From the NCBI GenBank assembly GCA_025716855.1, contig JAIXMQ010000166.1, forward strand, positions 1 to 20,358: a DNA stretch of 20,358 nucleotides. Reading direction: 5' to 3'. Shown piece after piece: positions 9,026 to 17,043 of this stretch. The notes under the pieces were generated by a model. The model had not been told where the DNA came from. It made no database searches and worked only from the letters and a program-made list of their open reading frames with translations. Every line of letters begins with the position of its first letter. The stretch's first letter is position 1. A program made the position numbers and the translations under genes. Source of the DNA: Pilaira anomala. Taxonomy: Eukaryota > Mucoromycota > Mucoromycetes > Mucorales > Mucoraceae.

Positions 9026-10126
9026 TTTGAATAGTTATTAGTTTTACGTAATAAATCAAGTCAAAAACTGGTTAATAGAGATGCGCACTTTAGTTACTGT
9101 TATATGTGACCCGTAAAAATGAATTTACTTTAACTTTCGCGAAAAAATTTATTTCCAAAAATTTCTTCCAATATTATTGGATATTTATGTTACGCACAAT
9201 GCTTACGGTTTTTTAATTAACCGCCCTTTTTTTTCAAAATCAAGCATTATCTTATGTCCTCCCTGCTTAAAAATTAAAAAACCGACCAATTTTGAACTTG
9301 ATCAGAAGAAAATATTTTTAATAAAATTAGCAATCCTAACTTTGACTTTTTTTAAGAATACTTTAATTTAAATATGTTAAAAAAAATAAAGTTGATATCT
9401 TTATTTTTGGGTCGTCTCATCTCTCTTGAAAATACTCCAAAAAATTTTAGGTTTAAGTCCGATGGCACGTTATCTGCAATTTTGATTGTATGATTCTCTG
9501 TTTTCAGCAATTGAGCTAGTCTAGTTTTTATAAAAAAACCTCCCCTCCCCAATGTAGTTTTTCGAAAAACGACAGCACAACAGTTACTGATTTGAAGGAG
9601 CAAAAAGCAGCTACTACTTCCTCTTCTAGCCATGTTTACTTTCAAAATAATATCCTCGTTGTTTAATAAAATCCTACACTTGAGATAAATATATATATGA
9701 AAAGAACTGTAGCAAAAAGAGACAACGAGAGGCTCTTCTCTTGTTTATTAGATAAAATAGTTACATTTATTGAACATAAGCAGTTCAACCCGTTATAATA
9801 GAAACTAGTAATTACTTTTACTGTATGACTCTTAATGTTTTTTATTAATATTAAAAGTTCTTCAAAATAATTGGAGGGGTTGATTGATAGTGATTTTTAG
9901 GGTTTGAAGTTAACGCGAGTCTTGGGTAAGTTGCTATAGTTATTGATACTTCAAAGATGGTATAAAAGAACGTGTATAACAACCAATGGTGGCCCCAATG
10001 CCATATTGAAAGCAATATCTTAAAAGGTTTTGGAAAAGAAACAGGCAGTTTACAAAGACTTTTAGAATTATACTAAAAAAAGGAGTTAGTTTTAATCTGG
10101 CCAAATATTAAAAATTAAGAGCTAAA
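9026..10126. other. AT-rich spacer, no convincing gene
   Basis: This is presumably the upstream flank of the minus-strand transposase pseudogene plus unrelated DNA. A minus-strand open frame at 9352-9645 (about 97 codons, starting MKVNMARRGSSS) has no recognisable domain, and its AT-rich end looks non-coding. I saw no terminal inverted repeat matching the palindrome cluster at 7062-7255. Confidence 0.5.
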
Positions 10127-10488
10127 AGTGTTGAAACTGATCCAAGCCCAGACCATTACACCCTTTAAGAAGACGATGTCTTCCAAAGGGCCTCAAACAC
10201 TGACAAAAAATAGCTTAACATCAAAAGCCTATCAATCTAGGCAAGAGTGTGATGAAACTGATCCAAGCCCAGAGCATTACACTCGCAAGGAAGGACTCAG
10301 TACACTCTTTAAGAAGACGATGCCTTCCAAAGAGCCTCATCACGAAAAACTATAAGTCATCACCAACTATCCATCACTTGGGATTAAAAAGTGTTGAAAC
10401 TGATCCAAGCCCAGAGCATTACACCCGCAAGGAATGACTCAGTACACCCTTTAAGAAGACGATGCCTTCCAAAGAGCCTCAAACACTG
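10127..10488. repeat. Three spaced copies of a 76-99 bp repeat
   Basis: Copies lie at 10127-10202, 10246-10340 and 10390-10488. All share GAAACTGATCCAAGCCCAGA and a CTTTAAGAAGACGATG(C/T)CTT block. The first lacks about 20 bp in the middle. Copies 1 and 3 begin AGTGTTGA and end TCAAACACT, so each has short inverted ends. Spacers between copies are 43-49 bp and differ from each other. Short open frames across the array follow the repeat and are not supported as genes. Confidence 0.88.
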
Positions 10489-10548
10489 GTAATAAATAAC
10501 TGGATGTCGAATATAAATGACAACAGCTACATAACCGTCCCTATATTA

Positions 10549-10584
10549 CACTGTACAATCCCCTACAATAATTCGTGTCAAAAA
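10549..10584 (+). repeat. Left TIR of transposon A
   Basis: It starts CACTGTACAATCCCCTACAA and continues TAATTCGTGTCAAAA. It is an exact inverse match to 11850-11879 over the part of the right TIR that is present. It is preceded by TA, the usual Tc1/mariner target duplication. Confidence 0.9.
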
Positions 10585-10677
10585 AATTAATTTCCGATTT
10601 AATTTAAATAGTAAGGAATGGCATGTATTCATTCTTTTTTCACTTCTTAATCATTAAATCATTACAAAACTTTAGAT

Positions 10678-11673
10678 ATGACTGAAATAAAGAGTACTAA
10701 AAAAGCTTATATAAAAGGAGGGATGAAAGCTAAGGATATTGCAACTGAAGTAAATCTGCCGCTAGGCACCGTGTACCGAATTATTAGAGAAGGTTACACA
10801 GAAGACGAAGTACCTCGTGAACAAAAAAGAGGACGTCCCCCAAAGTTTTCAGATAGAGATATTAGATCAGTAGTTAACTATGCAAAGGGTCAAAGAAGAG
10901 CAACTTTGGCAGAAATTACGAATGAATGTAACATTGATGCTCACCCTAACACCATTCGAAAAATGTTAAAGAATGCAGGGTTTAACAATAGAATAGCGCG
11001 TATGAAGCCTTTCTTAATGCCAAGGCATATCGTCATGAGGAAGATATATGCTAATGAGCATTTAGAATGGACACTTGATGACTGGAAGCAAGTAATTTGG
11101 ACTGATGAATCAACCTTTGAATTGGGCAAAAATTATCGGCAAATTCGAGTATGGCGTAAGGTGAATGAAGAGTTTGATCAAGACTGTATAGGATCAACAT
11201 TCAAAAGTGGAAGAACTACAGTGATGGTATGGGGGGCTATAGCTCACGGTAAGAAGTCTGAGCTAGTAATTTTAGACAAGGGAAGGCGTACGGCGACTGA
11301 TTTTGTTGATCAAGTGTATGAAGGTCCATTACTTGGATTTATGGATGGATTCACTGATCCTATTTTGATGTAGGACGGTGCACCCATACATAGAGCGAAA
11401 ACATCGCAGCTTTGGAGAGACGAGCATGACTTGCAGAAGCTTGTATGGCCTGCTCAATCACCAGATTTAAATCCTATTGAAAATTTATGGGCGATCATGA
11501 AAAATGCTGTACAAAAGTTACACAATCAGTCTGACACCACTGAGGACCTGATAAAAAATATCAAGGAAGCATGGGAGAACATTCCTATGGAAACTATTAA
11601 CCATTTGGTTGAGAGTATGCCAGCACGGGTTGGCGCTTTAAGGGAAAATAAAGGGAAAAGCACCCGGTATTGA
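10678..11673 (+). pseudogene. Tc1-type DD34E transposase A with one premature stop
   Basis: The enzyme would bind the TIRs and cut and paste the element at TA sites. The 331-codon frame is of normal Tc1 length. An N-terminal helix-turn-helix region (GGMKAKDIATEVNLPLGTVY) is followed by a GRPPKFS AT-hook-like linker and a second helix-turn-helix (ATLAEITNECNIDAHPNTIR). The catalytic core has D143 (WTDESTFELG), D233 (DGAPIH) and E268 (SPDLNPIENLW); 34 residues separate the last two, as in the Tc1 family. The only lesion is TAG at 11371-11373 (codon 232), immediately before the second catalytic Asp. Transposase B has GAG at this point, so a single GAG-to-TAG change explains it. The truncated product would lack two catalytic residues. 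A copy lacking the stop may exist elsewhere in the genome. Confidence 0.93.
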
Positions 11674-11712
11674 TTACTCCTTCGTTGTATAATTTGTATC
11701 AAAATAAACCTA

Positions 11713-11757
11713 TTTTTTTTTACATCTATTGAAAGCTATGAAGCGTATCTTTATTTT
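11713..11757 (+). repeat. Conserved 3' noncoding block, copy in transposon A
   Basis: A stretch starting TTTTTTTTACATCTATTGAA and ending in TATCTTTATTTT, about 40 bp after the transposase stop, matches the equivalent region of transposon B at about 41 of 44 bases in inverted orientation. The two elements have unrelated TIR sequences, so this block is better conserved than their ends. Confidence 0.75.
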
Positions 11758-11849
11758 GTATACTTTGAAGTGCTGTTATTTAACTGTTTTTTAAATGAAA
11801 GAGAAGAAAAAACAAAAAAAATCGATTTTTAATTCTTTGTTTTCGGTGA

Positions 11850-11879
11850 TTTTGACACGAATTATTGTAGGGGATTGTA
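11850..11879 (-). repeat. Right TIR of transposon A, interrupted
   Basis: This is the inverse of the left TIR from TTTTGACACG to GATTGTA. It stops at TA (11878-11879), which doubles as the left target duplication of transposon B. Confidence 0.9.
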
Positions 11880-11913
11880 CAGAGGCCGAAGAAAATTAAT
11901 GAGAAACATTTTT
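11880..11913 (+). repeat. Left TIR of transposon B
   Basis: CAGAGGCCGAAGAAAATTAA followed by TGAGAAACATTTTT. It matches the inverse of 13176-13209 with one difference, at position 11. Confidence 0.92.
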
Positions 11914-11994
11914 TTTTAAAGAAAAAAAAGGCAGTTTCTGTGTTTATAATTCATTGCCTTAGAAAACAATGCAACAACTATACCTCCAAGTCAA

Positions 11995-12038
11995 TAAAAA
12001 TAAAGATATGCTTTATAGCTTTCAATTGATGTAAAAAA
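11995..12038 (-). repeat. Conserved 3' noncoding block, copy in transposon B
   Basis: On the minus strand this reads TTTTTTTTACATCAATTGAA and ends in ATATCTTTATTTTT. It lies downstream of the transposase B stop, mirroring the block at 11713-11757 in transposon A. Confidence 0.75.
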
Positions 12039-12079
12039 AAAAAGAAAATTTTGAAATTGAATAAAATTTAATTGAAGGA

Positions 12080-13087
12080 TTAATAACGGGTGCTTTTTCC
12101 TTTATTTTTTTTTAAAGTAGCAACTCGTGCAGGCATTGTATCAACCAAACGGTTAATAGTCTCCATAGGAATGTTCTCCCATGCTTTCTTAATATGTTTT
12201 GAAAGATAACTTGCCGTATCAGATGGCTTATGAAGTTTCTGTACTTCATTCTTCATAATCGCCCAAAGATTCTCAATAGGATTCATGTCGGGTGATTGGG
12301 CAGGCCATATTATCTTCTGCAACTTATGGTCTTCTCTCCACTTCTGCAATTTCTTGGCCTTGTGAGTTGGAGCACCATCCTCCATTAGAAGAGGATCCAT
12401 AAGTTCACCCAAAAACCCGAGTAAAGGACCATCATATACTTGGTCAACAAAATAAGTGGCTGTCCGCATTGCCTTGTCCAAAACTCCCAACGGGGACTTC
12501 TTACCATAGGCTATCGCACCCCATACCATTACTGACGTTTTCCCACTTTTAAATGTTGAGCCTGTGCACTTAGGCTCAAACTCTTTATTCGCTCTACACC
12601 ATACACGAAGTTGGCGGCTTGTACCGCCCAACTCAAAGGTCGACTCATCAGTCCAAATTACTCGTTTTCATTCTTCAAGATTCCATTTAATATGGTCTTT
12701 AGCAAAAATCATCCTATTCACTACATGTCTGGACATCAAGAAAGGCTTCATACGCGCCACTCTGCTGTTAAACTTCTCCTCCTTCAGTATCTTGCGAATA
12801 GTACAAGGGTGAGCATTGATGTTACATCCATTACTAATTTCACGAAGAGTTACTCTTCTGTTTTTCGTTGCATAGCTTACCACAGACCTCTTATCTCTTA
12901 CTGAAAACTTTGGAGGACGTCCTCTTGTTTCCTTAGTAGCTACTGGATCTTTTGTGTATCCAGCCTTGAGTACTCGGTATACTGTTTTGAGGGGAACCTC
13001 CGCTTTAACTGCAATATCCTTGGGCTTCATTCCTCCCCCGCGCAATCCATTAATATAGGATTTATGGCTAGCTGTTAAATGAGTCAT
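12080..13087 (-). pseudogene. Tc1-type DD34E transposase B with one premature stop
   Basis: A 335-codon frame on the minus strand from ATG at 13087. Domain order is as in transposase A: helix-turn-helix (MKPKDIAVKAEVPLKTVY), GRPPKFS linker, second helix-turn-helix (VTLREISNGCNINAHPCTIR), then catalytic D147 (WTDESTFELG), D237 (EDGAPTHKA) and E272 (SPDMNPIENLW), with DD34E spacing. The single lesion is TGA at 12668-12670 (codon 140), where transposase A has TGG (DDWKQVIWTDES), so one TGG-to-TGA change suffices. Proteins A and B share long stretches, especially near the C-terminus (ENIPMETIN, KGKSTRY), but clearly belong to different element families. The truncated product would contain DNA-binding domains only, so it might bind TIRs without cutting; that is speculation. 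Confidence 0.93.
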
Positions 13088-13175
13088 AATTATAATATAA
13101 TGTAATTTTATTATATGGAAAGTGACATAAGATATAAAAGTATATCATCCTTATATAATATTTTTTTCGGGGTTT

Positions 13176-13209
13176 AAAAATGTTTCTCATTAATTTTCCT
13201 CGGCCTCTG
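13176..13209 (-). repeat. Right TIR of transposon B
   Basis: Inverse copy of the left TIR, ending TCGGCCTCTG and followed by TA (13210-13211), the right target duplication. Confidence 0.92.
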
Positions 13210-13211
13210 TA

Positions 13212-13714
13212 CAAACACATATTCACTTATCTTAAATGACTTGCTTGCTCGAATCAAATAGAGAATTATGAATACGTGAAAAAATGAAAAAAAAAACTCC
13301 TTGGCAACAACGACATCAACAGTAATAAAAGCAGTCATTTTAATTTGGTGACGTCAAAACGTATTAATTGATTTGCGCAGTTTTATTTTTTATCTTCTCA
13401 TTCATGTAAAGTTTTCAAAGTCTTCCATATAATTGTCCAACCAAATGAATTCTAAATTTTATAAGGGACAAGAAGGCACCTGTCCGGACTCCATCGACAA
13501 TTTCCTGAACCAAATTAGGTTCCTGGTCCATATACTTTTCGTACCTAATTAGGTAAAACTTCCCTTAATTTTTTCGATTTTTTCAATTTTCTCAATTTTT
13601 TAATTTTTAAAAATATGAAGTCACTCGAAAAAAAATTCCATGCCGGGGGGGGAGATAAATATGAGGGCAATCTTGTTTAATTCTAAGACTTTCGTACACT
13701 TTAAATTTCTAATC
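13212..13714. other. AT-rich spacer with small palindromes, upstream of the HMG-box gene
   Basis: No gene is supported. It contains a perfect 12-bp palindrome ACCTAATTAGGT near 13543 and a related imperfect inverted repeat (AACC...GGTT) around 13504-13530, both built on CAAATTAGG/CTAATTAGG. A G8 run near 13645 precedes the gene. Any promoter of the HMG-box gene should be here, but I see no clear TATA box. Confidence 0.5.
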
Positions 13715-14869
13715 ATGGATGAATATTCTGAACAATCTCAAAAATTAATCAAAGACGCGTTAGATAACTTAATTGCAGTAGTGGCTAAGGTAACATCTGA
13801 TGAAAACGTAACGCAGGACTCTGTTGAAGCTCAAATTGTATTACTTGGTCAAGTTAAGTCTTTTAATTTGAACAGAAGCTTAAACTCTTTTAATGTTTTT
13901 TTAAAATACTTCAAAAGCGAATATGCTGATAAGAAAGAGCAATTTAAAAATTCTCATCCTGACCGTAAGTTGCTTGGGCTCTCTTTCTTTAAGAAAAAGC
14001 GGTCACTAACGTGTTCTATAAATAGTCAAATTTGCTGTAATCGCAAAACTATATTACGATAAAATTAGTATAGAGGAGAAGGAAAGATTGGTTGCTTTAG
14101 AGAAAGAGAAAGCAAAAAAATTTATTACGGAAGATGACTCTGAAAGACTCCGTGCTGGTCTACACAAGATGGATGCAATTGCCAATCGGCTCTACTTTGA
14201 TTTGAAAGTAGAATCCTTCACTGGCTACTTTATTCCAAAGAAGAAAAAAGGCGACTTTGTAGTGAAAGCAACTTTTTCAGGAGGTAAAAAACTGAGCGGA
14301 AAGTTATAAGTGTGTGATATAAATTTAAAGCAACTTCAATTTTTAGAAAAGGGCGAAGAATACCGAAATTATTTCTTAGAAAAATTCAGAAGTATATCCA
14401 AAAAAAAATTAACAGGAGAATACTGAAAAATATTCTATAATTCTTCTCTATATTAATAATGTATATGTAGCAGGTCCCCGCAAAGTTACAAAAATTCCTA
14501 CCAAGACAGCTGAGTGGAATATGAGAAGAACAGATTTGAACAAGAGATTGTTAAGCGCATACAGTGAGTAGATACCATGATTAGCAAAGCTGTACTAATA
14601 AGCTTCTGCTGGGGACCAACAAGAATGTAAGTCGAATCCCTTACGGGAGTATGCTGTTGCCCGAGAGTGCAGTAAAATGCACAGGTTGGCCTGAAGGTGT
14701 ACCATTTGCAACACCTTCGACAGCAAATGGGGATGCTGTTATTCGCCTTGAGGAGGCGTTAGACAGGAACAATGTTAAGTTTTCTGTCGTTAGAGACATT
14801 CTTCCTGGGCCTGAAGTAAATGATATTGGAGGCCCTAACGAGCTGGATGATGATTGTCATATGGAATAA
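13715..14869 (+). CDS. HMG-box-like protein with C-terminal GWPEGVPF motif, multi-exon
   Basis: I do not recognise a named gene. Inferred exons are 13715-13964, 14026-14283, 14347-14391, 14474-14563 and about 14624-14869, giving roughly 295 residues. I chose the ATG at 13715 (TCATGGA context); in-frame ATGs at 13640 and 13661 are alternatives. Residues 54-115 resemble an HMG box: RSLNSFNVFLKYF, then a basic/acidic helix, NSHPDLKFAVIAKLYYDKISIEEKERL, then a lysine-rich stretch. The usual third-helix Trp is Tyr. A later domain contains RIPYGSMLLPES and GWPEGVPFATPSTANGDAV, and the end is acidic. HMG boxes bend DNA, so a nuclear role is plausible. The last exon is in the wrong frame for the strong GTGAGT donor at 14564, so there is either a one-base indel or an unusual splice. 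It could be a host gene, a decaying paralogue or a transposon accessory gene. Confidence 0.65.
13965..14025 (+). other. Intron 1 of the HMG-box gene (61 bp)
   Basis: The donor is GTAAGT, the branch point CACTAAC (14004-14010) and the acceptor AAATAG. Splicing gives NSHPD-LKFAVIAKLYYDK, continuing the HMG-like domain in frame. Confidence 0.85.
14284..14346 (+). other. Probable intron 2 of the HMG-box gene (63 bp)
   Basis: The donor is GTAAAA and the acceptor TTTTTAG. Splicing replaces a short read-through end (KKLSGKL, stop) with EKGEEYRNYFLEKFR, a plausible continuation. If unspliced, the protein would end at 14309. Confidence 0.6.
14392..14473 (+). other. Probable intron 3 of the HMG-box gene (82 bp)
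   Basis: The donor is GTATAT and the acceptor GTAGCAG. Splicing gives FRSPRKVTKIPTKTAEWNMR in frame. An acceptor three bases upstream would add one residue without changing the frame. Confidence 0.6.
14564..14623 (+). other. Probable intron 4 of the HMG-box gene (about 60 bp), frame not closed
   Basis: The donor is GTGAGT, the branch point TACTAAT (14593-14599) and the acceptor CAACAAG. All signals are canonical, but the resulting frame stops 18 codons later, while the conserved RIPYGSM...GWPEGVPF stretch is one frame away. This suggests a one-base indel close to 14624-14640. Confidence 0.5.
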
Positions 14870-14972
14870 AAAAACTCATTTTCAGGTATAATTTTTTTAG
14901 ATCATTTTCAACCTACTGTTCGAAAATATTGTATATTCAGATATAGCAATTGCTGCATTAAAATGCAAGAAG

Positions 14973-15152
14973 TTAATCAGTCTTCGTATATTTATATAAA
15001 AGCTGATCAAATTCTATATTACGCTTAGGTTGTTCGCCGAGTATCACTTTTCTAATGGCTCCCAGTGAAATCTTCTTCCAGTATTGTTTTCTTAAGGCCG
15101 TATCTGTAGCTTTGCTTGATGTTGGTTTGTTTCCACCTTTCCCCCTCCCACT
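14973..15152 (-). pseudogene. Orphan exon-like fragment (KATDTALRKQYWKKISLGAI)
   Basis: On the minus strand a 59-codon open stretch begins right after a CATCCTAG acceptor-like sequence and ends in TAA at 14973-14975. It reads with balanced, protein-like composition: KATDTALRKQYWKKISLGAI, then VILGEQPKRNIEFDQLLYKY. No ATG opens it, which fits a last exon whose upstream exons are lost or further right on the minus strand. I do not recognise the family. It runs opposite to the neighbouring HMG-box gene, and the two 3' ends converge 103 bp apart. It could be chance, given its length. Confidence 0.35.
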
Positions 15153-15548
15153 CTAGGATGATCATTCTTTTTTTTTTTTGTACTATTTTTATCAAGCAGT
15201 AAAATGTTTATTATTGTCGACTTTGGTGAGAAGATTGCTCACTTTCGCAATATACATTGTAAAGATGAAGAACAGGCAAGTTTAAAAAATAAGTTTAGTG
15301 CAAATTCTGACAACCTATTTTGTACGTATAGTTATCACTTACAGGCGGTAAGTGTTCAAATATTACTATCTTGTACAACAGGATAATGTAGCTCTGTCAT
15401 CAAAAAACATACTGTGGTTAAAATTCTCTCGTTGGCGAGGCTCCTTTCTTTCTATGTTATTTGCCCTAAGGTATGTGAATAATAAACAACTATAAGTACA
15501 TACACTTAATTAACTTAAGCTATAATGCTCTAGACACGGCCTCCATTC
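15153..15548. other. Spacer with weak coding traces
   Basis: A 12-T run near 15168-15179 is followed by a short plus-strand frame at 15204-15386 beginning MFIIVDFGEKIAHF, which loses protein-like character after about 25 codons, near a possible acceptor. I cannot assign it. The remainder is AT-rich. Confidence 0.4.
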
Positions 15549-15800
15549 TCTAGACGATAAGCTGTAGATGATGATGATAACATTGAAACTACTCAATAGG
15601 TAAAGCTCAATAACGGTACGTACCATTGTATTACATATAAGAGACATAGTTTATTATATATTAATAAGTATGATAATTTGATTTGCCAAGGTCTTAAAAG
15701 AAAAGATTGTAAGGCGAATGTTTTGATTGATAAATGGAATCCCCATCAAGTTTCCCACGCAACATTACCTTATCAAGTACAAGTTGATCTGTGTACGTGA
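15549..15800 (+). pseudogene. FLYWCH-like zinc-binding domain remnant
   Basis: The open stretch from 15609 reads NGTYHCITYKRHSLLYINKY, then DNLICQGLKRKDCKANVLID, then VSHATLP. The pattern of a tyrosine-rich strand pair, C-x7-C-x-A and a later His pair candidate (PHQVSHA) resembles FLYWCH or related WRKY-GCM1-type fingers that head MULE transposases, though the usual Trp before the first Cys is Ile. Upstream in the same frame is an acidic DDDDNIETTQ segment broken by TAG at 15600-15602. A stop at 15798-15800 ends the frame. It is likely the N-terminus of a decayed transposase or a paralogous gene. Domain assignment is moderate. Confidence 0.45.
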
Positions 15801-17043
15801 ATGTTACGTCGGAAATAAACTGAAGACATAAGTCCTTCCAACGTTACGGTCCCGCACCTCTCCAGTGCTTACATGTAAGTTTATTATTCAAACAAATTTT
15901 AAAAAAAATTACTTATCATTTTAATTTTAGGATAATTTGAAAAGAAGAAAATCCTGCTGCTGTTGTAGGCTCTACAGATATTCTGCTTTAATTAGAGTAT
16001 GTCTGAGATTAACGTTTGTTGTTGCTGGAACATATCGAGAGTCTTTCTATTTTCGTGAGATATGCAGGGCAGGTATACTAATCGTGAAACAGTAAAGTTG
16101 ATTGAAGCTGGCTGGCTTCTTTTTTATTTTGATGCAAGAGAAACTTTATAACGACAAATTAAGCAACATACAAGTCTACTTTGATGAAACACAAAAGCTG
16201 AAAAGTGACCATATCGGTAAACCATTATATCAAACTGTTATATTGTTCAAAAGACTAACTTGAATAAATAGATACGAGATTAGCCAAAACCCCTGCTGAA
16301 TCTTTAAGAAACAGAAGGAACGGATTCAGAAGATTTTGCAAACATATAATGATAGAATGCTGAACTTTCAGGTCAATCATATATGAAGAGTTAATTATTA
16401 CGGTTCTTTTACCCAAAGAATGGTGTGAAAAAAGTTAATCATTATGTATTTTGTAGGCTATTTTTTGGGCACCAGTTTGGACACTGTTCTAAAAAAAGGC
16501 TGTAGCCTTTAGGAGATCAGCTGGAATAAAGATATTGCACTTTGACTCGGGTGGAAATGTATGAATGAAGAACAGAAAAGCCCAAAGGTATGTCAGATGT
16601 CAAAATATTGCATTGAAGAAAAAATTAACTTTTTTTAAGTGAGATGTCTTGGTTGAAAAAAAATCAGGATGGAAGGCAAAAACTTGACAAGTGCCCTTTC
16701 AAGTGCTCGAATAACAATTCAACTGCTAACAATCCCGTATCATAATCGATGAAAACTGAACGAAAACGATAAATAGCTGAAGTTCACCGAATATCACTTG
16801 GTGGCGTTTATCAGTTACGATAGAGAAGACAATGATGTTAAAGCTGACGAAGTTAATGAAGTTAATTAAGTTGATTAAGTTGATCAAGTTCGGTGTGAGA
16901 TCCCTGTAAGTGAAGCTGGTGGTGGAGCAGAAGTTGTTTTAGTAGTTGAAGACGTTGTGACCGGAGACCTCAAAGTTAACGAAGATAATATTAATCTGGT
17001 GGGGCTTGTGGATGAGACTGAAGTTAAGGATCTGCGGGAATAA
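15801..17043 (+). pseudogene. Degraded continuation of a coding gene, many stops and frame changes
   Basis: Short protein-like segments in plus-strand order suggest one decayed gene downstream of the FLYWCH-like fragment: VNVTSEIN (15796-15819), an intron-like GTAAGT...TTTTAG (15875-15930), NRETVKLIEAGWLLFYFDAR (about 16080-16140), IGKPLYQTVILFKRLT (about 16214-16261), KERIQKILQTYNDRMLNFQ (about 16310-16371), TEYHLVAFISYDRED (about 16782-16830), and an acidic end EVVLVVEDVV...DETEVKDLRE stopping at 17041-17043. The order and the FLYWCH start would fit a MULE-like transposase, but I see no catalytic motif, so the family is an inference. No functional product is possible. Confidence 0.4.
16849..16890 (+). 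repeat. 9-bp tandem repeat (GAAGTTAAT / TAAGTTGAT)
   Basis: Two GAAGTTAAT units, two TAAGTTGAT units and a partial CAAGTT follow each other without gaps. In the inferred frame they encode alternating E-V-N and V-D, with TAA stops where GAA became TAA. This is a small repeat expansion in an acidic tail. Confidence 0.8.

Larger units (their letters stand above)
10549..11879 (+). mobile_element. Tc1-type transposon A (left end to the insertion point in its right TIR)
   Basis: The left terminal inverted repeat begins at 10549 after a TA (10547-10548) and reads CACTGTACAATCCCCTACAA, continuing to about 10584. Its inverse at 11850-11879 matches TGACACGAATTATTGTAGGG then GATTGTA, base for base, up to the point where transposon B interrupts. 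The element holds one transposase gene (10678-11673). The outer few bases of the right repeat should reappear after 13211, where TACAAACACATA replaces the expected TACAGTGTA, so the outer edge is altered or lost. Confidence 0.9.
11880..13209 (-). mobile_element. Tc1-type transposon B inserted in the right TIR of transposon A
   Basis: The element is 1330 bp, starts CAGAGGCCGA and ends in the inverse TCGGCCTCTG. The TIRs are 34 bp with one mismatch. It is flanked by TA on both sides (11878-11879 and 13210-13211), so the target-site duplication is complete. Removing it restores TGTACA, which belongs to the transposon A TIR. It encodes one transposase on the minus strand. The ends look intact and could in principle be used by transposase supplied in trans. 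Confidence 0.95.

Noticed and set aside
9352..9645. Minus-strand 97-codon frame beginning MKVNMARRGSSS
   Set aside because: No recognisable domain, poor composition towards the end, and no supporting start context or neighbours.
10127..10488. CRISPR-like array
   Set aside because: Only three units of 76-99 bp with internal deletions and short inverted ends, in a eukaryotic transposon-rich context; repeat length and number do not fit CRISPR.
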